37,824 bases of DNA from Candidatus Sericytochromatia bacterium S15B-MN24 CBMW_12. Lineage in GTDB: Bacteria; Cyanobacteriota; Sericytochromatia; S15B-MN24; UBA4093. The DNA lies in contig DAZV01000012.1 of NCBI GenBank assembly GCA_002083825.1, positions 1 to 37,824 on the forward strand. The letters run 5' to 3'. A program made the translations under genes and the position numbers. Shown here piece by piece: positions 18,885 through 26,681 of this stretch. Under the pieces are notes generated by a model that was given only the letters and a program-made list of their open reading frames with translations, searched no databases and was not told the DNA's origin. Each line of letters starts with the position of its first letter. Position 1 is the first letter of the stretch.

Positions 18885-20288
18885 CTAGCGCCAGTCCATG
18901 GAGAGGCCGTTGTAGGGGAACTTGGGCTTGTTCTCGGTGGTGTTGATCTGGAAACCCGGGATGGGGGTGTTGAAGTCCTGCCAGATCTGCGGGAACTCGG
19001 AGGTGGAGCTTTGCGGGTTCACCCGCTGGCGGTGAACGATTCCGGTGGTCCCGCTGACGGTGTTGAGGTAGGCGATTTCGATGCCGTTGGGATTCCAGAT
19101 GGGCGAGCTTTCGGTGACGTTCTGGCCGTACTGGTTGATGTTGAGGACGAAGCCCTCGTCGTTCCGGCTCGTATCGGTCACGTAGATTCGTTGGGCCGGC
19201 ACGGAGCCGGAAGTCTGGTTCAAGATGGGGCCGAAGCGGGTGTAGGCGAGACGCACTCCGTCGGACTGCCATTTCGGCTCCCAGGCGAAGTGCCCACCGG
19301 CCGTAAGCTGGGTGAGCTTCTTGAAGAAGCTGCCGTTCTCGATGTTGACGAGGTAGACGTTCCAGGCATCGGATTTCTGGGAGACGGGTTGCTGCTCGGA
19401 GGACCTCACGCTCATGGCGAGCGTGGAGCGGCGATCCGGGTGCAAGCTGGGATTCCAGGCCGGGTAGCGTTCATCCACCGCGGTGGTGGTGATGGAGGTC
19501 GGGGTATTGCCTTCGCGATCGGTGCTGACCCGGTAGATGTCGAAGTTGCCGCGGCGATCGCTGGCGAAGGCGATCTGGCGCGAATCCGGCGCCCAGGTGG
19601 GATCGACGTTCATGCCGGATTCCCCGGTGATGTTCCGGACGAAGCCGGCCGAGTCCAGGGTGTAGATGGCCGAGGATCCGGTTCCCGGGTAAAGCACGAA
19701 GGCGACCTGACGGCCGTCCGGCGAGAGGGTGGGGCTGCCGCCGCGAACGGACTGGCCGTTGCGATCCTTGATCGGCCGGTGGTTGGTGACTCCGTAGCCG
19801 CCGTCGCCGACGGTTGCGGCCCAGAGTTCACTGGCGCCGCTGGCTTCTTTGGCATAGACCATGGTGTCGCCGCCCAGGTTGATCCGCTCGCTCTGTTGAG
19901 CGGAACCGAAGCCGTCCTCGGCCTGAATGACGATGGTATCCCCCTGGACCTGGTTGCCCTGGGCATCCGGGTAGCGCGAGGTGAAGGGGGCATGGTAGGT
20001 GAGGGTATCTTTTTCGGTGCGAACGGTCTGCTGGTTCTGATCGATCACGGGATCGCCCGTCAGGATGCGGCCCCGTTCCGCGCGAACGGTGTAGCGAATC
20101 GTGCGGCCCGGCATGGTGGAGGCCTGGATCCGGATCTGGGTTCGGCTGCCCACCGAGAGACTTTGGTTCTCGATGTAGACGCTGTGAATGGTGAGCCCTT
20201 GATTGACGAAGGGGCATCCGGTCAACAGCAGCGAGGATCCCGCCAGAAGCGGCAGTACTGCGAGTTTGAGAGGGTGTTTGAATCCCAC
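18885..20288 (-). CDS. TolB-like beta-propeller lipoprotein
   Basis: The 467-residue product has a lipoprotein signal with LLLTGC (Cys about residue 25) and so should be anchored in the cell envelope. Residues about 28-140 form an N-terminal domain with an Ig-like or PKD-like character (SVGSRTQIRIQASTMPGRTIRY). Then follow PD40/TolB-type blades with typical strings: LSPDGRQVAFVLYPG, WAPDSRQIAFASDRRGNFD, EPKWQSDGVRLAYTRFG and WNPNGIEIAYLN. Such propellers bind proteins or ligands at the cell surface. The start is GTG with AAGGAG six bases upstream. It is upstream of, and nearly contiguous with, the methyltransferase gene; no functional link is evident. It is not a canonical TolB (no Tol-Pal genes nearby). 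Confidence 0.85.
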   Translation of the reverse strand: MGFKHPLKLAVLPLLAGSSLLLTGCPFVNQGLTIHSVYIENQSLSVGSRTQIRIQASTMPGRTIRYTVRAERGRILTGDPVIDQNQQTVRTEKDTLTYHAPFTSRYPDAQGNQVQGDTIVIQAEDGFGSAQQSERINLGGDTMVYAKEASGASELWAATVGDGGYGVTNHRPIKDRNGQSVRGGSPTLSPDGRQVAFVLYPGTGSSAIYTLDSAGFVRNITGESGMNVDPTWAPDSRQIAFASDRRGNFDIYRVSTDREGNTPTSITTTAVDERYPAWNPSLHPDRRSTLAMSVRSSEQQPVSQKSDAWNVYLVNIENGSFFKKLTQLTAGGHFAWEPKWQSDGVRLAYTRFGPILNQTSGSVPAQRIYVTDTSRNDEGFVLNINQYGQNVTESSPIWNPNGIEIAYLNTVSGTTGIVHRQRVNPQSSTSEFPQIWQDFNTPIPGFQINTTENKPKFPYNGLSMDWR

Positions 20289-20407
20289 CGGAATGCTCCT
20301 TGCGAATGTAGCCGAGAACGCCCGAGCTGTCGCTGAGGGATCTCTCCAAGAACCGAGGGTTCTAGACTTTCCATACCCGGATCGGGCGCGCGGATCTCAG
20401 CGCTATT

Positions 20408-21064
20408 TCACTTTTCGGCGCGATCGCGCGCCATCTTGCGTCGAATTTCCTCCAGGGCCGCCACGTGACGGCTCCCGAGGGGGATCGCGCCGCCCAGTTG
20501 ATGAGCCAGGTGGTGGACCTTGGCGGTCTGCTCGACGGTCTCCATGCGGTAGTAGGCTTCGTCCAGGCTCCGCCCGAGGGTGACGGCTCCGTGATGGTCC
20601 AGGATGAAGGCGTCGTGGGTGGACGCGGCCTTTCGGACGGCGTCCGCGACTTCCGGCGTGCCGGGGGTGGCATAGGGCGTGGTCGGAATAGCGCCGAGCA
20701 TGAGCACGACCTCGGTGAGGATCGGGGATTCCAGCGAGACGCCGGCCACCGAGAAAGCCGTCGCGGTGGGGGGGTGGGCATGCACGATAGCCAGGACATC
20801 CGGGCGAACGGCATAGATGGCGAGGTGCATGCCGAACTCGGAGGAGGGTTCGAGCTCTCCCGCGAGGCGCTGGCCGGCGGAATCCGCCTCGACCAGCATA
20901 TCCGGCGTGAGGAAGCCCTTGCAGACTCCCGAAGGGGTGGTGAGAAAGCGGTCGAACCCGAGCCGTGCGCTGACGTTGCCGTCGGTCGCGACGATGAGTT
21001 CCTTGTCGTAGAGTCGGCGGCAGATCTCGACGAGTTGCTCGCGCAGGGCTTTTTCAGTAGACAT
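20408..21064 (-). CDS. Class II aldolase / adducin family protein
   Basis: Members of this family (L-fuculose-1-phosphate aldolase, ribulose-5-phosphate epimerase, MtnB) use a zinc ion for C-C bond cleavage, epimerisation or dehydration of sugar phosphates. The 218-residue protein has the substrate loop DGNVSARLG (about 28-36), TTPSGVCKG, the acidic SSEFGMH (Glu about 75), the zinc motif HAHPPTA (His about 95 and 97), and a third His in LDHHGAVTLG (about 154-158). All expected ligands are present, so it should be active. The start ATG has only a weak AGGA close by and the leader seems very short. It stands alone between a small zinc-finger gene and the TolB-like gene. The substrate cannot be assigned from sequence alone. 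Confidence 0.9.
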   Translation of the reverse strand: MSTEKALREQLVEICRRLYDKELIVATDGNVSARLGFDRFLTTPSGVCKGFLTPDMLVEADSAGQRLAGELEPSSEFGMHLAIYAVRPDVLAIVHAHPPTATAFSVAGVSLESPILTEVVLMLGAIPTTPYATPGTPEVADAVRKAASTHDAFILDHHGAVTLGRSLDEAYYRMETVEQTAKVHHLAHQLGGAIPLGSRHVAALEEIRRKMARDRAEK

Positions 21065-21130
21065 GTTCCTACTATACGCTTATACGCCAGCCCCGGAGGA
21101 GGCAGCACGGTAGGCGGAGCCCCCGCAACG

Positions 21131-21541
21131 TCATTTCCGGGCGGTGCCGATGACGAACTCGATAGTTTCCCAGAGTCGGGTGAGGACGTTCCGTCCCTTG
21201 GCGTAGAAGCGGATCAGACGTTTGAACTCGACTCCGTCGACCCAGGTTCCGCCGCAGCGCGTACAGACATCGATCGCCACGCCTCCGAGCTTATCGGGGC
21301 GGTGGCGCTTCAGCGGGAGCCCGCCGAAACAGACGGGGCATTCGGCTTGCCGCTCGATCTTGGGAATCGAGGCGTTCAAGGCTTCGATCTGAGGGTGCAG
21401 GTACTCCAGATGATGGGAGCGCAACAGTTCGGAAAGGGTGCCGCGGCCGAAGAAGGCCCCCGCGCAGACCCCGCAGAGCTGAGCATGCACCGGACCGAGG
21501 TAGGTCCCAGCCATGGCTTCCTGGCAGCGTGGACAATCCAT
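21131..21541 (-). CDS. Zinc-ribbon protein with two TFIIB-type fingers
   Basis: The 136-residue product has two zf-TFIIB-like motifs. The first is MDCPRCQEAMAG with LCGVCAGAFFGRGTLSELL (Cys pairs about 3/6 and 23/26). The second is CPVCFGGLPLKRH with CTRCGGTWVDGVEFKRL (about 69-72 and 93-96). Proteins with this xxCxxCxGxW(V/L)DxxE pattern are common in bacteria, but their function is not defined; they are usually soluble zinc-binding proteins. The C-terminal 30 residues are basic and hydrophobic. It lies 66 bp upstream of the aldolase gene on the same strand and may be co-transcribed. Confidence 0.8.
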   Translation of the reverse strand: MDCPRCQEAMAGTYLGPVHAQLCGVCAGAFFGRGTLSELLRSHHLEYLHPQIEALNASIPKIERQAECPVCFGGLPLKRHRPDKLGGVAIDVCTRCGGTWVDGVEFKRLIRFYAKGRNVLTRLWETIEFVIGTARK

Positions 21542-21723
21542 TCTCGACCCTCACTGGTAGGCGGCGCCCGTGACGCGGCCGCCGGTTCACGGCCTGCATT
21601 TCAATGAGGGCGGCATGGGCGCTCTAGCCCGAAATTCTAGCAGATCCAGGGGGGTTTCACACGCATTCGACCCAGATCTAGCGCCCGAACGAAGCCATGA
21701 AGGCCGGCACGGCGGGAGAACGC

Positions 21724-22026
21724 CTAGCCATCCGTTTCCGGAGCGATCACCAGCGGGGCCCAGACCTTGGCTTCGGTGGCCTCGCCGGTCTCCGGATCGC
21801 CCTGAGGGAGCGCGAAAGGATCTGCCGAATGCGGATCCGACGAACCCGGATCGGGGCAGGCGTAGCCGGCGAAGTACTGGTTCTTGCTGGCAAAGGAGAC
21901 GGAGTCGCCGGCCGGCCTGGCGGGAGAGGGCGGCGAAGTCGGCAACGCCGAAAGGTTTCCGGTCAGCGCGGACTTGGCCCGCGCCCAGAATCCCGTTACG
22001 GCTCCGCTGATTTCGTCGATACCCAT
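21724..22026 (-). CDS. Small protein of unknown function, 100 residues
   Basis: I do not recognise this protein. It is supported by a good SD (AAGAGGTGA about six bases before the ATG) and a reasonable residue composition. The first 25 residues (MGIDEISGAVTGFWARAKSA) could form an amphipathic helix. The rest is rich in Pro, Ser, Ala and acidic residues (PDPGSSDPHSADPF, PQGDPETGEATEAK), so is probably disordered. Overlapping frames on both strands lack an SD. It is divergent from the secreted protein gene at 22281. Confidence 0.6.
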   Translation of the reverse strand: MGIDEISGAVTGFWARAKSALTGNLSALPTSPPSPARPAGDSVSFASKNQYFAGYACPDPGSSDPHSADPFALPQGDPETGEATEAKVWAPLVIAPETDG

Positions 22027-22280
22027 TGCCTATCACCTCTTGTGCTCATTATGCCCAGTTGCGGGGAGGACGCACCAGAGCGTGCGAAACAAAACGGATT
22101 TTCGGCGAGCCGCCCTGCCTGAACCAAGCGGTTGCAGCGGGAACGGGCGATCGGTGCCAACGAGTGAGCGGCGGGAACGGGTAGGCGTCATGAACGGGTA
22201 GGCGGATTGACATGGGGGGTATAGATAAGGTGGCGTGGCGATAGTCGCGAATCAGTCGATGGCCAGAGAAAGGATGCGAC
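22027..22280. other. Divergent spacer
   Basis: This spacer separates the minus-strand gene ending at 22026 from the plus-strand gene at 22281. TTGACA occurs at about 22207 with TATAGATAAGG shortly after, but the spacing does not make a standard promoter. Several GAACGGG(C/T) words recur near 22140-22200. Nothing else is recognised. Confidence 0.25.
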
Positions 22281-22799
22281 ATGGGCTTCTTGCAACGCCT
22301 GCGAAAGCAGGCTTGGGCAGCGATGGCGGTGATCAGCCTGACCGCGTTTCCAGCATGGGCGCAGCCCACTCCCTCGCCGGCCCCCGAGCGGCTGGGGCAG
22401 ATCTCCAAGCTCAGCGAGGAGGCTCTCGAGTCGATCGACGACGCGCTGGATGCCTACGGCGATCTCATGGACTTCGGCGATCGCTACGGAACGGCCACGC
22501 GCGGCCTGCTCGACGAGTTGATCGCGGAGTGGACGATCGCCACCGAGATCACCGAAGCGATCGTCCCGGAGACCGACGATCCGCGGCTGCTGCAGATCCG
22601 CTCCATGCTGGCCGCCTCCCGCGCCGACAGCGAGTCCTTCGTGAACACCGCCAAGGAACGCTCGAAGGGTCTGGTATCCTCCGACAACGCCGTTCGCTTC
22701 CGACAGCGCCAGATAACCCTCTACAACCACCTCCTGGGGGGGCTGAAACGCGATCGCGACCTGCTTCGCGAGGTGCGGAAACTCAGCGCCAACCCCTAG
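22281..22799 (+). CDS. Secreted helical protein of unknown function
   Basis: The 172-residue product begins with a signal peptide (about residues 1-27, AAMAVISLTAFPAWAQP with cleavage after AWA). The mature part is predicted to be mostly alpha-helical: long charged amphipathic stretches such as LGQISKLSEEALESIDDALD, RGLLDELIAEWTIATEITEA and GLKRDRDLLREVRKL. It has no Cys after the signal, so it is not a lipoprotein. AAAGGA lies seven bases before the ATG. It ends two bases before a long hairpin terminator and converges on xerD. No family is recognised; a periplasmic or extracellular role is inferred only from the signal peptide. Confidence 0.75.
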   Translation: MGFLQRLRKQAWAAMAVISLTAFPAWAQPTPSPAPERLGQISKLSEEALESIDDALDAYGDLMDFGDRYGTATRGLLDELIAEWTIATEITEAIVPETDDPRLLQIRSMLAASRADSESFVNTAKERSKGLVSSDNAVRFRQRQITLYNHLLGGLKRDRDLLREVRKLSANP

Positions 22800-22801
22800 A
22801 C

Positions 22802-22847
22802 CGACATGCGAAGGGCCCGTGGCAAGCCACGGGCCCTTCGCATGTCG
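22802..22847. terminator. Bidirectional terminator, 22-bp perfect stem
   Basis: Positions 22802-22823 and 22826-22847 are perfect reverse complements around an AA loop. The hairpin lies between two convergent stops (22799 and 22864). It resembles the palindrome at 582-635 in length, perfection and placement. No long U-run follows. Confidence 0.75.
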
Positions 22848-22863
22848 ACGCTTTCGAACGGGA

Positions 22864-23742
22864 TCAGGCGCGGCGATGAGCCTGGGTGTAGACCTCTTTG
22901 AGCCGGCGCTTGGAGACATGCGTGTAGAGCTGGGTGGTCGAGATATCGGCGTGACCGAGCATCTCCTGGACCGAGCGAAGATCCGCTCCGTTCTCCAGCA
23001 AGTGCGTGGCGAAAGAGTGGCGCAGGGTATGCGGGGTGATCTCCTTGGTGATGCCGGCTTCGCGGGCGGCATCCTTGACCAGCTTCCAGATTCCCTGACG
23101 CGTGAGGCGTCGGCCCGCGTAATTCAGGAAGAGCGCACGCTCTTGGGCCCGCGGCTTGAGGGTGGGGCGAACGTCATCCAGGTAGAGGCGGATGGCGGTG
23201 ACGGCGGTCCGGCTGAGGGGGACGAGGCGCTCCTTGGAGCCCTTGCCGAGGCAGCGAACGTAGCCGGTGGTGAGGTTGATGTCGATGATGTTGATGCAGG
23301 TGAGTTCCGAAACCCGCAGGCCTGCGGCGTAGAGCAACTCGAGGATGGCCTTGTCGCGAAGGTCGGTGGGTTGCTCGATCAAGCGGGCGACCTCGCTCTG
23401 ATTGAGAACCTTGGGGAGATAGCGCCCGGTCTTGGGACGCTCGATCTCGAGGGTGGGATCGTTCTCGATGAGGCGCTCGCGCAGCAAGTAGTGGTAGAAG
23501 CTCTTGATGGCGGCGATTTTACGGGCGATCGAGCTCGAAGCGAGCCCTCTGTCACGCATCTCCTTGGTGAAGAGGGTGATGGTGAAGCGCGTGGTGGTCG
23601 CGTAGCTCTCCGTTCCCTGGAGCTTGAGGAACGCGGTGTACTGGCGGAGATCGTTGTGATAGGCGGAGAGCGTGTGCTCCGACAGGCCGCGTTCGACCAG
23701 CAGATAGTCGATAAACTCCAAGAGGGGCTGTTGCAAGGACAT
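22864..23742 (-). CDS. xerD: Tyrosine recombinase XerD
   Basis: XerD/XerC recombinases resolve chromosome dimers at dif, at the division septum. The 292-residue protein has the N-terminal SAM-like core-binding domain (about 5-88) and the catalytic domain with Arg143 (AAGLRVSEL), Lys168 in the beta-hairpin (LGKGSKERLVP), His238 and Arg241 (TPHTLRHSFATHLL), His264 (MLGHADISTTQLYTH) and the nucleophile Tyr273. All are intact. I chose the ATG at 23742 because GGGAGG lies six bases upstream; an in-frame start at 23880 would add 46 unconserved residues. Length and motif order fit the chromosomal housekeeping enzyme, not a phage or integron integrase. XerC versus XerD is not certain. Confidence 0.93.
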   Translation of the reverse strand: MSLQQPLLEFIDYLLVERGLSEHTLSAYHNDLRQYTAFLKLQGTESYATTTRFTITLFTKEMRDRGLASSSIARKIAAIKSFYHYLLRERLIENDPTLEIERPKTGRYLPKVLNQSEVARLIEQPTDLRDKAILELLYAAGLRVSELTCINIIDINLTTGYVRCLGKGSKERLVPLSRTAVTAIRLYLDDVRPTLKPRAQERALFLNYAGRRLTRQGIWKLVKDAAREAGITKEITPHTLRHSFATHLLENGADLRSVQEMLGHADISTTQLYTHVSKRRLKEVYTQAHRRA

Positions 23743-24067
23743 CCGTGACCTCCCGTGCGCAGCACCAGTTCGCCCCGCGATCGGACTTCCGATCGGGCTG
23801 AAACCCAGTTGAATTCGCGCTGATGCGTGCTGATGGGTATAGTAGGGGATGTCTGGCCGGCAAACCGTGTTGGAGGTCACCCGCCCTGCACTTCGTCAGT
23901 GAGGGGGAGTTACCGGCCCCCGTCGAAGGGGAACCCGGAAACCTTGCCCCCCCTCGCTCAGGCGAAGCCTAACTGGGCCCGCAGGCCCAATGGGGGGGAT
24001 AAGGTCCGCCGTCGAGGCGGAATACACTAAACGAATAAACTAAACATGGAAGGCAGGTGGTGACTGA
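23743..24067. other. Divergent spacer between xerD and flhB with a dispersed repeat
   Basis: This 325-bp gene-free spacer holds repeat copy C (23947-23998). A smaller hairpin lies near 23885-23906, with CACT/AGTG at its core and a GCACTTCGTCAGTGAG word. TACACT at 24023 could be a -10 for flhB but no good -35 is seen. ACTAAACGAATAAACTAAAC before the flhB SD contains a repeated ACTAAAC. Confidence 0.45.
23947..23998 (-). repeat. Dispersed three-way-junction repeat, copy C (inverted)
   Basis: Read on the minus strand it matches copies A and B, with the CCCCCC/GGGGGG outer arms, the TGGGCC-TGCG-GGCCCA hairpin and AGGC-TTC-GCCT. On the plus strand its frame would encode SLRRSLTGPAGPMGG, the same peptide as the methyltransferase tail, but here it is non-coding. 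Confidence 0.8.
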
Positions 24068-25303
24068 GTGGGTGAAGAGAAAACAGAACCCGCAACAGAC
24101 CATAAACGCCAAGAAGCGCGCCGTTCAGGAAACGTCCTCAAGAGCCAGGATGCCATCGTGGCAGCCCTGCTCTTCGCGTTCGCGTACTCCATCTCCTTCG
24201 TGGCCCAGCATATCTTCCGCTGGTGCTATGCCTTGTTCGTGGAGACCTTCGAGAACCTCCACCTCTACACCGACTACGAACTGACGGGGGTCCTGGGGAT
24301 CCTGCTCAAGGCCTGCCTGGTCATCATGATCTGCTCGGCGCCCATGGCGGCGATCGCCTTCATGGTGGCCTGGATAGGCAACTTCATGCAGGTGGGCGTG
24401 CTGATCACCACCAAGCCGCTCAACCCCGCCGAGGGGCTCAAGAAGCTCAACCCGGTGAAGGGCTTCAAGAACATCTTTTCGATGAAGAAGCTGATCGACC
24501 TGGGGAAGGCCTTCATCAAGCTGATCGTGATTGGCTGGCTCTTCTACTCCTCGATCATGGACATGATGGGCCCGATCCTCCAGACCTCCGACATGTCGAT
24601 CGTCGGGGGGATGGGGCTCGTAGGAAACCTGGTGCTGAGCATCGGGCAGAAGGTCGCGCTCGCCATGGTGGCGATCGCCGGATTCGACTGGTTCCTCCAG
24701 CGCTGGCAGTACAACAAGTCCCTGAAGATGTCCCGCAAGGAGATCATGGACGAGTACAAGAAGCTCGAAGGCGACCCTCACGTCAAGGGCAGGCTCCGCC
24801 AGAAGCAGATGGAAATGGCCATGAATGCGGGGCGGGGCGCGGTTGCCGATGCCGACGTCGTCATCACCAACCCCACCCACTACGCGGTCGCTCTCGAGTA
24901 CAAGCCCAAGAAAGGGCAGAAGTCCCCCAGGGTCATCGCCAAGGGCAAGAACGCCTACGCCCTGGAAATCCGCCGCATCGCCGAGGAGAACTTCATCTTG
25001 GTGGTGGAGGATCCCCCGACGGCCCGCGCACTCTACCAGCAGGTGGAAGTCGAGCAGGACATCCCCGCGGAGCTGTTCCAGGCGGTCGCGAAGATCATCG
25101 CGCTGCTCTACAAGGGACGGCGGCGCCACGAGACCCAGGAACAGGTACCCGCGCAGGATCTGCTGGCAGCGACCCAGCCTGCGTACGCCGAGGACCTGGT
25201 GGAACCCGTGGTCGAGACCGTTGCCGAGCCGACGGCGCCGACCGAGCCCGAACCCGAAGAAACGCACGAATCTCCGGACCCGGAGCGGGATCTTACTTCT
25301 TAA
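24068..25303 (+). CDS. flhB: Flagellar type III export switch protein FlhB
   Basis: FlhB sits in the flagellar export gate and switches substrate from rod/hook to filament proteins. The 411-residue protein has the typical start EKTEPATDHKRQEARRSGNV, four membrane helices (about 30-50, 75-105, 148-166, 185-205), and the cytoplasmic domain with the autocleavage motif NPTH (268-271). The C-terminal 50 residues are an acidic, Pro-rich extension (VAEPTAPTEPEPEETHESPD) beyond the core. The start is GTG with AGGTGG upstream. No other flagellar gene is visible here, so it is detached from its usual operon. A non-flagellar SctU cannot be excluded, but the neighbourhood gives no sign of an injectisome. 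Confidence 0.92.
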   Translation: MGEEKTEPATDHKRQEARRSGNVLKSQDAIVAALLFAFAYSISFVAQHIFRWCYALFVETFENLHLYTDYELTGVLGILLKACLVIMICSAPMAAIAFMVAWIGNFMQVGVLITTKPLNPAEGLKKLNPVKGFKNIFSMKKLIDLGKAFIKLIVIGWLFYSSIMDMMGPILQTSDMSIVGGMGLVGNLVLSIGQKVALAMVAIAGFDWFLQRWQYNKSLKMSRKEIMDEYKKLEGDPHVKGRLRQKQMEMAMNAGRGAVADADVVITNPTHYAVALEYKPKKGQKSPRVIAKGKNAYALEIRRIAEENFILVVEDPPTARALYQQVEVEQDIPAELFQAVAKIIALLYKGRRRHETQEQVPAQDLLAATQPAYAEDLVEPVVETVAEPTAPTEPEPEETHESPDPERDLTS

Positions 25304-26201
25304 AGAAGCCCTTGGTGCTGTCGAGCGGGCCGGTGCCCAGCGGCCCAGTGGCCCGCGCCGGCTGATTGAATCCCGTGGGAGGCATGCCGGTAACTCCACC
25401 CGATGCGTCCGAGGCGGCGGCCGAGGGAGGCGGGAAAACCCGGCTCAGGATGGGATCCCGTTTGAAGATCTCGTGAAAGTTGCAGATGGGGTAGACCTTG
25501 CCCTGGAGCTTGGAAACCTCGAGGCTCTCGAGCATGTCCAAGGCCAGCTCGGGGTCGGCCTCTCGGATGGGTTCGAGCCGGCTTGCGGTTTCCTCGACGC
25601 TGCGCCGAGCGTCGTCGAACTGGAAGAGGGCAATTTGGGCGCGACGCAGCAGATCGGCATCCTGGCGGAGCCGGTCCGTGATGGCGACGACCATGGAACG
25701 TTCCTGAGCGGTCAAGCCGCTGGCGCTAGCAGTCAAGCCGCTGGCGCTAGCAGTCAAGCCGCTGGCGCCCGAACTCAGGCCGCTGGCCGGCGCAGGCTTG
25801 GCGGCAGGCGCGGCAGGAGCTTTCCCGAAGGGATTCTTGCCGAAACCGGACTTGCCGAAGCCGGGCTTGGCGGGGGGGGCCGGTTCGGCGGCCGCGGGGG
25901 GTTCGGCGGCCGCGGGCAGGTCGGGCAGCTTCCCGGAGCGAATCGCGGTGTCGGCGGCTTTGAGGATTTTCATCCTTTGAGAGAACCGATCGATGATGGT
26001 GCGGCAGAGGGCGATCTGCTCCTCCATGGCGCGGAGCGTGTCGTCCGCCATCTCCGGACTGGCCTGGAGCGGGCGGGTCATCCGCTTACCGAGTGGGGCG
26101 GTGGTGGCTCTCACGAACGAGTCGGAGTAGGACTTGTCGGCGAAGGGGTTAGGCGCCCGCTTCGGCTGGTTGTTAGAGTTGAAGGAATCGGTTCCTGCCA
26201 T
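25293..26201 (-). CDS. Unknown two-domain protein with a repetitive Ala/Pro/Gly linker
   Basis: I do not recognise this 302-residue protein. There is no signal peptide. Residues about 45-90 (PEMADDTLRAMEEQIALCRT and IIDRFSQRMKILKAADTAI) and about 170-270 look helical and soluble. Between them is a low-complexity linker with KPGFGKSGFGKNPFGK, PAAPAAKPAPA and the heptads SGLTASA-SGLTASA-SGLTAQE. The second domain includes LQGKVYPICNFHEIFKRDP. A GGGGGTG lies before the ATG. Its stop overlaps the end of convergent flhB by 11 bp. A cytoplasmic adaptor or flagellar-associated role is possible only by its closeness to flhB. Confidence 0.7.
   Translation of the reverse strand: MAGTDSFNSNNQPKRAPNPFADKSYSDSFVRATTAPLGKRMTRPLQASPEMADDTLRAMEEQIALCRTIIDRFSQRMKILKAADTAIRSGKLPDLPAAAEPPAAAEPAPPAKPGFGKSGFGKNPFGKAPAAPAAKPAPASGLSSGASGLTASASGLTASASGLTAQERSMVVAITDRLRQDADLLRRAQIALFQFDDARRSVEETASRLEPIREADPELALDMLESLEVSKLQGKVYPICNFHEIFKRDPILSRVFPPPSAAASDASGGVTGMPPTGFNQPARATGPLGTGPLDSTKGFFKK
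25711..25790 (+). repeat. 21-bp tandem repeat inside the unknown protein gene
   Basis: Units GTCAAGCCGCTGGCGCTAGCA begin at 25711, 25732 and 25753, with a fourth diverged one from 25774. They encode the SGLTASA heptads on the minus strand. The first two units are identical, so the array may be variable in copy number. Confidence 0.85.
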
Positions 26202-26417
26202 CGTCGCACCCCCTTGCTTGCTATACCCCTCGAGGCCTTCGGTAAAACACGCAGAAGCCCGAACGGCCGGGAGTCCGCGGTTGCGCGCGGGGGCGGACTA
26301 TGTTACCTTTGAATCAAGACTCGATTAAGCGGCATCCAGACCCCCAGCAGCGCTGGTTCTGGCGAACCGCGGGGAGATGGACGGCGGGACGAGCCGAACC
26401 AGAACGGGAGACCAGGG
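26202..26417. other. Spacer before the ATP synthase operon
   Basis: No convincing sigma70-type promoter is seen for the operon. The best is TTGCGC (26281-26286), 17 bases, TACCTT (26304-26309), which is weak. On the minus strand TTTACC and TATAGC, 15 bases apart near 26219-26245, could serve the unknown gene at 25293. A short frame open here is not coding. Confidence 0.3.
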
Positions 26418-26681
26418 ATGCATTCAGCGCTCTCTTTCGTCGGGCCGGTTATCGTCTGTCTGATAGCGGGGATCTGGCTCGATCGCAAGTTCGGGACTTC
26501 GCCGCTTTTCCTCTTCATTGGGTTGTTCCTGGGGTTCGGGACCGGGCTAGTCTCGGTCTACCGCCAGATGATGGAGCTGTCGGGTTCCGGGGAAAGCTCC
26601 GGAAATACCAAGCCTACGTCATCCGAGGGAGCATCGGGCGAATCGGGGGATTTGCCGTCGGAGCGTGGAGACACGCGATGA
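26418..26681 (+). CDS. atpZ: AtpZ/AtpI-like small membrane protein of the ATP synthase operon
   Basis: An 87-residue protein with two membrane helices (about 5-22, FVGPVIVCLIAGIWLD, and 30-46, LFLFIGLFLGFGTGLVSV) and a Ser/Gly/Glu-rich tail. It resembles the small AtpZ-type subunits found at the start of many bacterial ATP synthase operons, where they help ring assembly or magnesium uptake. The symbol is tentative. GGGAG lies about eight bases before the ATG. Its stop overlaps the start of the next gene in an ATGA arrangement, so translation is coupled. Confidence 0.8.
   Translation: MHSALSFVGPVIVCLIAGIWLDRKFGTSPLFLFIGLFLGFGTGLVSVYRQMMELSGSGESSGNTKPTSSEGASGESGDLPSERGDTR

Noticed and set aside
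21587..22036. Overlapping frame of 149 codons beside the 100-residue gene
   Set aside because: The frame at 21724-22026 has a strong SD; this one has none and a less natural composition.
22864..23742. Integron or phage integrase
   Set aside because: Length, motif spacing and lack of an added domain or nearby attachment site fit a chromosomal Xer recombinase.
24125..25399. 424-codon minus-strand frame
   Set aside because: Antisense to flhB, which has all its motifs.
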